From Rubrivivax sp. (GTDB lineage: Bacteria; Pseudomonadota; Gammaproteobacteria; Burkholderiales; Burkholderiaceae_C), in the NCBI GenBank assembly GCA_027484885.1, contig JAIXSD010000386.1:1-5837 (forward strand): 5,837 nucleotides of DNA, given 5' to 3'. The notes under the pieces are model-generated. The model was not told the origin of the DNA. It saw only the letters and a list, made by a program, of their open reading frames with translations, and ran no database searches. Positions 1-5,837 of the stretch are shown piece by piece. Every line of letters begins with the position of its first letter. Position 1 is the stretch's first letter. The position numbers were made by a program, and so were the translations under genes.

Positions 1-1896
1 ATCGGCTACGAGGTGGAGCCCCTGGTGGGCAACTGGCTGCGCGCCAGCGATGTGCTGGCCAAGCTCTACAGCCGGCCCTGGCGCTTGCTGCACATCTCGG
101 CCCACGGCGTCTTCAATCTGATTCATGTCGATGGCCGCGCGCGCAGCGGCGTGCTGCTTTCGGACGGCCTCTTGATCACCGCCGCCGAGATCGAGGCCAT
201 GGAGACCGTGCCCGAGCTGGTCTTCCTCAACTGCTGCCACCTCGGCCAGGTGGACCCGGCGGGCAAGGGCCAGGGCAGCAACAAGCTGGCCGCCAGCGTG
301 GCGCGCGAGCTGATCGAGATCGGCGTGCGCTGCGTGATCGTCGCCGGCTGGGCTGTCAACGACGAATCGGCGCGCCGCTTCGGCCAGGTCTTCTACGAGC
401 AACTGCTGCTGCGTCGTCAGAGCTTTGGCGATGCCGTCTTCCGGGCCCGCCGCGCGGTCTGGGACAGCCACCCCGAAGACATCACCTGGGGCGCTTTCCA
501 GGCCTACGGCGACCCGGGCTGGATGGCCGAGCCCTTGGGGCAGGGTGGCCCGGAGTTGAGCGACAGCGAGGGTGGCCCGCCTCTGTTCGTGTCGCCCGAG
601 GAGTGGCTGGACCAGCTGGCGCGGCTGCGCGCCGACCTTTCGCGCCGGCGCGATCACCTGAGCGCGCGTGAGCTCGAGGCCTTGGGGCAGCGCGTGCAAG
701 ACACCCTGGAGCAGCGCTGCCCGGCCGGCTGGCTGGAGCTGCCGCAGCTGCAGTCGGCCCTGGGCCGCACCTGGATGGAGCTGGGCCAGCTGGAACGGGC
801 GCGCGAAGCCCTGCTGCGCGCCGTGCAGGCGGTGGACCGCAGTGGCGCGGTGCCGATCTCGGACCTGGAGAAGCTGGTCGATGTGGAGACTCGCCTGGGC
901 GAAGCGCAGGCGGTCGAGGCCTGGGCCCGGGCGGCCCCATCGAGCCCGTCCGGCAAGGTCGGCAAAGCCGGCCTTCCTGCAGCGGAGCCGCTGGACACCG
1001 GCTTGATCGAGCTGGCCCTGCGCCGCCTCGACGGCCTCGATGTCTTGCTGGCCGGGCCGGCGGCCGAGGCGCAGGACAGCCTGCCGGCCTCCAGCCATTC
1101 CGAACGCACCGCCCTGCGCGGCAGCGCCTGGCAACGCCTGGCCAGCCTGCAGGCCCGGCGCCTGCTCAGCGGGCGCTTGGACACGGCCGCAGCCGATGAG
1201 GCCGCGCGGCTGATGGACCAGGCCTTGCGCAACAGCGTGGCGGCCTACCAGGCGGGTGAAGGCCAGCCGGGCAGCGACAGCTTCAGCGCCTGCCATGCGC
1301 TCTACCGCCTGGCCCTGGATGCCCTGACCGACTGGCAGAGCCCGGCCCAGCGCGACGCCGCCATCGCCCTGGCTCAGCAATGCCGGCGCGATGCCGCGCA
1401 AAAGTTCGCCATCGAGCCCAGCCCCTGGGATTTGTTGATCCAGCCCGAGGCCCTGCTGGTCGAGCGTCTGCTCGATGGCAGCCTGGGTCGGGCCGACGAG
1501 GAAGGCCGGCGTGCGCAGGAGGACCTGGCCAGCGCTTATCTGGAAGCGCTGGACGGCGTCAGCGCCCGGCCGGCGCAGCTGGAGGCCATGGTCAACCGAC
1601 TGGAGCGGCTCTCGCGCTTCCACGATGCCCTGGCCCTGGTGCGCTACCGTGACGAGGCGCTGGAGCGCACCGCGGCTGGCCTGGCCGATCTGGCGGCCCG
1701 CCTCTTGCCCGGCCGGGCGCTGCGCTCGGACCGACCGAGCACGGGCACAGCTGCAGCCACGGCCACACCGGTCTCCACCGGGAAGCCAGCCGGCAAGGCA
1801 GCCGCGAAGGCAGCGTCGCAAAAAGCCACCAAGGCGGTGGTCAAAGCGGCAGTCAAGCCAGCCGTCAAGGCGGCGCCCCAAGCCAAGCGCCGCTGA
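1..1896 (+). CDS. CHAT-domain (caspase-like) protease with TPR-like C-terminal region and basic tail; 5' partial
   Basis: The reading frame is open from the first base, so the N-terminus is missing; the in-frame GTG at 13 lies inside the CHAT domain and is not a credible start. Counting codons from base 1, codons 1-175 are the C-terminal half of a CHAT domain. The motif HISAHG carries the likely catalytic His (codon 35, bases 103-105). FLNCCHLG carries the likely catalytic Cys (second Cys, codon 79, bases 235-237), aligned with the LSACETG-type motif of the family. The domain closes with WGAFQAYGDP (about 490-516). CHAT proteins are cysteine peptidases related to caspases and separases. Alpha-helical, TPR-like sequence follows (about 590-1720); the stretch ERTALRGSAWQRLASL (1102-1149) and the helices after it resemble the TPR-like TRAFs-binding (DUF4071) type. 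The last 38 residues are rich in Lys and Ala. The target is unknown, and the regulator or partner may lie upstream. The domain call is firm; the cellular role is not known. Confidence 0.85.
   Translation: MGYEVEPLVGNWLRASDVLAKLYSRPWRLLHISAHGVFNLIHVDGRARSGVLLSDGLLITAAEIEAMETVPELVFLNCCHLGQVDPAGKGQGSNKLAASVARELIEIGVRCVIVAGWAVNDESARRFGQVFYEQLLLRRQSFGDAVFRARRAVWDSHPEDITWGAFQAYGDPGWMAEPLGQGGPELSDSEGGPPLFVSPEEWLDQLARLRADLSRRRDHLSARELEALGQRVQDTLEQRCPAGWLELPQLQSALGRTWMELGQLERAREALLRAVQAVDRSGAVPISDLEKLVDVETRLGEAQAVEAWARAAPSSPSGKVGKAGLPAAEPLDTGLIELALRRLDGLDVLLAGPAAEAQDSLPASSHSERTALRGSAWQRLASLQARRLLSGRLDTAAADEAARLMDQALRNSVAAYQAGEGQPGSDSFSACHALYRLALDALTDWQSPAQRDAAIALAQQCRRDAAQKFAIEPSPWDLLIQPEALLVERLLDGSLGRADEEGRRAQEDLASAYLEALDGVSARPAQLEAMVNRLERLSRFHDALALVRYRDEALERTAAGLADLAARLLPGRALRSDRPSTGTAAATATPVSTGKPAGKAAAKAASQKATKAVVKAAVKPAVKAAPQAKRR
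1780..1893 (+). other. Lysine/alanine-rich low-complexity C-terminal tail of the CHAT protein
   Basis: The final 38 codons hold nine Lys and a terminal Arg-Arg among mostly Ala, Val and Pro, with Lys recurring about every third to fifth residue (for example KAVVKAAVKPAVKAAPQ). A Thr/Ala/Pro-rich linker (about 1735-1779) precedes it. Such tails occur in bacterial histone-H1-like and PhaF/AlgP-like proteins, where they bind DNA or other polyanions. Binding by this protein is inference from composition only. Confidence 0.7.
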
Positions 1897-1963
1897 ACAT
1901 CAGGAGCCGGGCCGCTCGGAGCGTGGACTGAAAGAAAACCCGAACAGGCGGGCAGGGCGGAAC

Positions 1964-1971
1964 TGTATACA
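1964..1971. promoter_or_regulatory. 8-bp palindrome TGTATACA, candidate operator for puuD-ttuD
   Basis: TGTATACA is a perfect palindrome and one of few AT-rich spots in this gap, 171 bases before the puuD start. GT..AC palindromes are typical of GntR-family operators, and purine-catabolic genes in proteobacteria are often controlled by such repressors. No regulator of that type is in the window, so the assignment rests on the palindrome and its location only. It could also overlap a -10 element. Confidence 0.3.
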
Positions 1972-2021
1972 CTTTGTCCACTCGTCGCAGCGGAGCGCTG
2001 CCGGCGCGCCGCGCGGCCCAG

Positions 2022-2042
2022 CTGCCCCGCGGCGGCGGGCAG
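2022..2042 (+). other. GC-rich hairpin in the puuD leader
   Basis: CTGCCC (2022-2027) pairs with GGGCAG (2037-2042). With one bulged C (2028), two further pairs form around a 4-base loop. No T-run follows, so it does not look like an intrinsic terminator. In sequence this GC-rich, some stems arise by chance. Confidence 0.3.
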
Positions 2043-2049
2043 AGGAGTC

Positions 2050-2071
2050 GGGCCAGGCACTGCGCTGGCCC
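2050..2071 (+). other. Perfect 7-bp hairpin in the puuD leader
   Basis: GGGCCAG (2050-2056) and CTGGCCC (2065-2071) are exact reverse complements separated by 8 bases. The hairpin lies 72 bases before the puuD ATG and just downstream of another stem at 2022-2042. No T-run follows. It may be a structured 5' leader or simply a chance stem in GC-rich DNA. Confidence 0.35.
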
Positions 2072-2142
2072 CACGCGACAGGGATTGCAGCTCACAGCGC
2101 CCGCCTGTGGTGAGCCGCCTCTGACTCGGAACCGCTTCAACC

Positions 2143-3353
2143 ATGGATGTTTTTTCGCCCGCCTATCTGCTGGATTGGGCTGCCTTGCTGCTGCGCTGGC
2201 TGCATGTCATCGTCGGCATTGCCTGGATCGGCGCCTCCTTCTACTTCGTCTGGCTGGACAACCATTTGCAAAAACCCAGCGCGCCCGAGCTGCGCGCGCG
2301 GGGCGTGGATGGCGAACTCTGGGCCGTCCACGGCGGCGGCTTCTACAACCCGCAAAAATATATGGTGGCGCCGCCTGATCTGCCGCAGCAGCTGCACTGG
2401 TTCTACTGGGAAAGCTACTGGACCTGGATCAGCGGCTTCGCGCTCTTTGTGCTGCTGTACCTGGCCAACGCCAACACCTATCTGATCGATCCCCGCGTCC
2501 ATGCCTGGAGCGCGCCAGCGGCTGTGGCCGCGGCCCTGGGCTTTCTGGCCTCGGGCTGGTTGGTCTACGACCAGATCTGCCGCCGCTTCGGCCACAAGGC
2601 CGATGGCAGCATCGGCAACGACGGCCGGGTGCTGGGCCTGATCGCGGTCTTTGTCGTCGGCGCCAGCTGGGCGGCCAGCCAGCTGTTTGCCGGCCGTGCG
2701 GCCTTTCTGATCATCGGCGCCATGCTGGCCACGATGATGAGCGCCAATGTGCTGTTCTGGATCATCCCGGGCCAGAAGCAGGTGATTGCCGACATGCGCG
2801 CCGGCCGGCCGGTCAGCCCGGTGTTCGGCCAGCGCGGCAAGCAGCGCAGCGTGCACAACACCTATTTCACCCTGCCGGTGCTGATTGCCATGCTGTCCAA
2901 CCACTACGGCATGTTGTACAGCCATGCCCAGAACTGGCTGGTGTTGGTGCTGCTGATGGCGGTGGGCGTGTTGGTGCGGGTGTTCTTCGTCCAGCGCCAC
3001 AAAGGTGTGCAGGACTGGCGCCTCGTGGCGGCCGCGCTGGCCCTGCTGGCGGGCCTGATCGTCTGGATGGCGCCGCGGCCGGCGCCTGCTCAAGCCGCAG
3101 CGGTGACTGCTCCAGTGGCCCCGACCATGGCCGAGGTGCAAGCCATCGTCAATCAGCGCTGCGTGATGTGCCATAACGCACAATTGGCGCAGAAGGGGGT
3201 GCAGCTGCACAGCCCCGAGCTGATTCGTCAAAACGCCCAGGCGCTCTACCAGCAGGCCGTGGTGCAAAAACTCATGCCCATGAACAACGCCACCCAGATC
3301 ACCGAGGCCGAACGCGCCGTTTTGGGCCGCTGGTTTGAGGCCGGAGCCCGGCC

Positions 3354-3357
<4 letters not shown>
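2143..3357 (+). CDS. puuD: Urate hydroxylase PuuD, membrane protein with C-terminal cytochrome c domain
   Basis: This protein oxidises urate to 5-hydroxyisourate, the first step after xanthine oxidation in purine breakdown, and passes electrons to its own c-type heme rather than to oxygen. The 404 residues match the usual PuuD length. The N-terminal part (about 1-310) is the urate oxidase N-terminal (DUF989) membrane domain, opening with LLRWLHVIVGIAWIGASFYF. I count eight hydrophobic segments, near residues 12-36, 86-107, 122-144, 163-182, 186-208, 239-258, 264-283 and 293-311. An Ala/Pro linker leads to a cytochrome c domain with the heme motif CVMCH (residues 340-344) and likely axial Met378 in KLMPMNNAT. 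The heme domain should face the periplasm. The start is the ATG at 2143, which begins the conserved N-terminus. Only a weak GGA (2128-2130) precedes it, 12 bases away. It overlaps the next gene by 4 bases. Confidence 0.95.
3343..3346 (+). promoter_or_regulatory. Ribosome binding site for ttuD
   Basis: GGAG sits 7 bases before the TTG at 3354, inside the last codons of puuD. It supports the unusual TTG start and fits translational coupling of the two genes. Confidence 0.6.
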
Positions 3358-4667
<1,310 letters not shown>

Positions 4668-4682
4668 GCCGCCGGCCCAGCA

Positions 4683-4700
4683 CCACATGCTTTGATGTGG
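4683..4700. repeat. Perfect inverted repeat CCACAT-N6-ATGTGG
   Basis: CCACAT (4683-4688) and ATGTGG (4695-4700) are exact reverse complements with a 6-base spacer. The repeat shares 11 bases with the FNR-type box that follows. It could be an operator or a hairpin at the 3' end of the puuD-ttuD transcript. No T-run follows, so it is not a standard terminator. Confidence 0.5.
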
Positions 4701-4707
4701 CTCAAAG
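4690..4707. promoter_or_regulatory. FNR/DNR-type binding site in front of the Crp/Fnr-family gene
   Basis: CTTTGA (4690-4695) and TCAAAG (4702-4707) form a perfect inverted repeat with a 6-base spacer. Its core TTGAT-GTGG-CTCAA (4692-4705) matches the FNR/ANR/DNR consensus TTGAT-N4-ATCAA at 9 of 10 defined bases. The centre (4698.5) is about 60 bases before the ATG at 4759. If the protein activates from the usual -41.5 position, transcription would start near 4740, leaving a leader of about 19 bases. The regulator just downstream has the matching recognition helix, so autoregulation is likely but inferred. Confidence 0.6.
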
Positions 4708-4758
4708 ACAAAAGCGCGCTTCTGGCCGACAGTGGCAGCCATCGTCCCCCTGCCATTC

Positions 4759-5526
4759 ATGTCGTTGCCCATCTTGGACAAGGTCCTCACTCCCGCCGTT
4801 CCGATCCCTGCTGCCGCCGCGCCCTTGCCGGTGCCGGTTTCGGTGTGGACCGCGCTGTTCGGCCCGCCGCGCCTGGCGGCCGATGAGCTGCGCGGCTTGC
4901 AGGAGCTGGCCCGGGTGCGCAGCCTGTGCAGTGGCGCCTGTGCGTTCAAGCGTGGGGATCCGGCCGACACCCTGGTGGCCGTGCTCGAAGGCACGGTGGG
5001 CCTGGGCAGCCATGCCAGTGGCAGCGCCACGGCGCCAGCCATGCCGGGGCAGGGCGGCCAGTTCCAGCTCGAGCGCGCCATCCATGGCCCGCAGTGGCTG
5101 GACAACAGCAGTGCCTGGCTGGAGAAAGGCCGCACCCAGGACGCCCAGGCCCTGATGCCGGCGCGCCTGCTGGAGCTGCCGGTCAGTGGCATGCGCGTGC
5201 TGCTGAACCGCCACCCGGTGATGAGCGAGCGCCTGCTGCAATGCCTGGCCCAGTCGGTGCAAAACCTGACCGGTGCGGCCCATGACCTGATGGCCAAGGA
5301 CGCACAAAAGCGCCTGGCCACCTGGCTGCTGCAACGCAGCCCGGCCAGCGGTGAGGAGGTGGCCCTGCGCGAACGCAAGCGCGAGCTGGCCGCCCAGCTG
5401 GCCATCACGCCCGAGACCCTCTCGCGCCTGCTGCGCCAGCTGATGAGCGCCGGCCTGATCGAGGTGCGCGGCTACTCCATCAAGCTGCTCAATCTGGCGG
5501 CGCTGCAAAGCCTGGCCCAGGGCTGA
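4759..5526 (+). CDS. Crp/Fnr-family transcriptional regulator
   Basis: This is a 255-residue DNA-binding regulator. After a Pro/Ala-rich N-terminus (about 1-35) comes a cNMP-type beta-barrel (about 40-145) with FKRGDPADTLVAVLEGTVGL (63-82), then a long dimerisation helix (about 147-180) and a winged helix-turn-helix. The recognition helix PETLSRLLRQL (218-228) has Glu219, Ser222 and Arg223, equivalent to E209, S212 and R213 of E. coli FNR, which contact TTGAT. Only three cysteines are present (57, 61, 162) and there is no N-terminal cluster, so an FNR-type iron-sulfur centre is unlikely. The barrel also lacks the cAMP-binding motif of CRP. A heme or other ligand, as in DNR, is possible. I prefer the ATG at 4759 because it follows the predicted promoter; the GTG at 4732 would add nine residues. 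Neither has a visible ribosome binding site. The gene is probably monocistronic; its signal and targets are unknown. Confidence 0.88.
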   Translation: MSLPILDKVLTPAVPIPAAAAPLPVPVSVWTALFGPPRLAADELRGLQELARVRSLCSGACAFKRGDPADTLVAVLEGTVGLGSHASGSATAPAMPGQGGQFQLERAIHGPQWLDNSSAWLEKGRTQDAQALMPARLLELPVSGMRVLLNRHPVMSERLLQCLAQSVQNLTGAAHDLMAKDAQKRLATWLLQRSPASGEEVALRERKRELAAQLAITPETLSRLLRQLMSAGLIEVRGYSIKLLNLAALQSLAQG

Positions 5527-5540
5527 AGCCGCGACCTGAA

Positions 5541-5558
5541 GGGTGGCAAGCGCCGCCC
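5541..5558 (+). terminator. Weak hairpin after the Crp/Fnr-family gene
   Basis: GGGTGGC (5541-5547) pairs with GCCGCCC (5552-5558), including one G-U pair, around a 4-base loop, 15 bases after the stop codon. The position suits a terminator, but the following sequence is AAACGTGC rather than a T-run, so intrinsic termination is doubtful. Confidence 0.3.
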
Positions 5559-5638
5559 AAACGTGCATTGTTGGCTCCAGCATGAATACACCGCCTTCGC
5601 GGCGCATTTGCAAGCTTTGAAGCGGCCAAGCCCTCACT

Positions 5639-5666
5639 TAGACTGCAAGCGAACCGGGCCGATCGA
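5639..5666 (+). promoter_or_regulatory. Candidate sigma-28 (FliA-type) promoter for the HDOD gene
   Basis: TAGA (5639-5642) and GCCGATCG (5658-5665) are separated by exactly 15 bases, close to the flagellar sigma-28 consensus TAAA-N15-GCCGATAA (3 of 4 and 6 of 8 matches). Transcription would start near 5673, leaving a leader of roughly 16 bases that still contains the AGGAG. Good geometry, but a single match could be chance. Confidence 0.4.
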
Positions 5667-5677
5667 CCCGTCCAGCC

Positions 5678-5682
5678 AGGAG
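5678..5682 (+). promoter_or_regulatory. Strong ribosome binding site for the HDOD gene
   Basis: AGGAG lies 6 bases before the GTG at 5689. It decides the start: the overlapping ATG at 5687 runs straight into TGA, and the in-frame ATG at 5704 is too far away (21 bases). Confidence 0.8.
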
Positions 5683-5688
5683 AGCAAT

Positions 5689-5837
5689 GTGACCGCAGCA
5701 GCCATGGCAGCCGCCGAGAAATTCTTCGAGAAGAACAATGCCCTGCCCACCATGCCCGAGGTGGCCAGCCGCTTGATTCGCAGCTTTGACGACGAGAACA
5801 TCAGCCTCAGTGCCATTGCCGATCTGATCGGCAAGGA
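5689..5837 (+). CDS. HDOD-domain protein, 3' partial
   Basis: Only the first 49 codons are in the window. After a short Ala-rich lead (TAAAMAAAEKFFEKN) comes the typical opening of an HDOD domain: LPTMPEVASRLIRSFDDENISLSAIADLIGKD (from residue 19), with the LPxxPEVA signature and the helix ending in LIxxD. HDOD domains are non-catalytic relatives of HD phosphohydrolases. They act as signalling or scaffold modules, often in motility, chemotaxis and cyclic-di-GMP circuits. The start is GTG behind a strong AGGAG. Whether a further output domain follows cannot be seen. A possible sigma-28 promoter upstream would fit a motility role, which is inference. Confidence 0.8.
   Translation, partial: MTAAAMAAAEKFFEKNNALPTMPEVASRLIRSFDDENISLSAIADLIGK

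Larger units (their letters stand above)
1897..2142 (+). other. Intergenic region between the CHAT gene and puuD
   Basis: These 246 bases hold no convincing gene. Reading frames crossing them in several phases lack ribosome binding sites and recognisable products. The stretch carries a TGTATACA palindrome near its middle and two GC-rich hairpins closer to puuD. No stem followed by a T-run is visible after the CHAT stop codon, so no Rho-independent terminator is called. The puuD promoter most likely lies here, but no clear -35/-10 pair stands out; TATACA (1966-1971) is the best -10-like string and has no good -35 partner. Confidence 0.6.
4668..4758 (+). other. Intergenic region between ttuD and the Crp/Fnr-family gene
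   Basis: This 91-base gap holds two interlocked inverted repeats (4683-4707) and the probable promoter of the regulator. No stem with a T-run follows the ttuD stop codon. No Shine-Dalgarno sequence is visible before either candidate start of the next gene (GTG 4732 or ATG 4759). Confidence 0.6.
5527..5688 (+). other. Intergenic region between the regulator and the HDOD gene
   Basis: These 162 bases carry a short hairpin just past the regulator stop codon and, closer to the HDOD gene, a sigma-28-like promoter and a strong ribosome binding site. No convincing gene lies within them. Confidence 0.6.

Noticed and set aside
1913..1923. Possible terminator CGCT-cgg-AGCG after the CHAT gene
   Set aside because: The stem is four pairs long and is followed by mixed sequence rather than a T-run.
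1963..1980. LexA-like SOS box starting CTGTATA
   Set aside because: The left half fits CTGT-N8-ACAG, but the right half reads TGTC instead of ACAG, so the palindrome needed for LexA is missing.
2137..3267. A 376-codon open frame on the - strand
   Set aside because: It is the complement of puuD. The His/Gln-rich repetitive composition reflects reversed codons of a membrane protein, and no domain is recognisable.
5592..5604. Small hairpin CGCC-ttcgc-GGCG before the HDOD gene
   Set aside because: Only four base pairs and no T-run; too short to call a terminator or regulatory element in DNA this GC-rich.
4702..5637. A 311-codon open frame on the - strand opposite the regulator
   Set aside because: It has Gln/Ala/Leu-rich shadow composition, no recognisable domain, and full overlap with a clear Crp/Fnr gene.
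5687..5692. ATG start for the HDOD gene
   Set aside because: ATG at 5687 is followed at once by TGA; the overlapping GTG at 5689 opens the HDOD frame and is well placed behind AGGAG.

Overview
The window is very GC-rich, densely coded DNA with every supportable gene on the + strand. Codon use, the PuuD-type urate hydroxylase joined to a TtuD-type glycerate kinase, and the style of the Crp/Fnr and HDOD proteins all suggest a betaproteobacterium, most likely of the order Burkholderiales. This placement is inference from gene content, not from a marker gene.

Layout. (1) Positions 1-1896: the 3' part of a gene for a CHAT-domain (caspase-like) protease. The His/Cys dyad is visible. A long helical, TPR-like C-terminal region follows, ending in a lysine/alanine-rich basic tail. 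The 5' end lies outside the window. (2) 1897-2142: a 246-base gap with an 8-bp palindrome (TGTATACA) and two GC-rich hairpins upstream of the next gene. (3) 2143-4667: a two-gene operon. puuD encodes a membrane urate hydroxylase with a C-terminal cytochrome c domain. It overlaps by 4 bases the TTG start of ttuD, a MOFRL-family glycerate 2-kinase. (4) 4668-4758: a short gap with two interlocked perfect inverted repeats, one of which is a near-consensus FNR/DNR-type box. (5) 4759-5526: a Crp/Fnr-family regulator whose recognition helix carries the E-T-L-S-R residues that read such a box. (6) 5527-5688: a gap with a hairpin and a candidate sigma-28 (FliA-type) promoter. (7) 5689 to the window end: the first 49 codons of an HDOD-domain protein, started by GTG behind a strong AGGAG.

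How the genes work together. PuuD oxidises urate at the membrane and passes the electrons to cytochrome c, so no hydrogen peroxide is made. Purine-ring breakdown ends in glyoxylate, which many bacteria carry via tartronate semialdehyde to glycerate. TtuD then phosphorylates glycerate to 2-phosphoglycerate. The operon thus holds one early step and the last step of one catabolic route; the steps between must be encoded elsewhere. The CHAT protease, the Crp/Fnr regulator and the HDOD protein look like separate transcription units with no evident link to purine use. The points most worth a second look are the CHAT protease with its histone-H1-like tail, the predicted autoregulatory FNR-type box with its interlocked repeats, and the predicted motility-type promoter in front of the HDOD gene.
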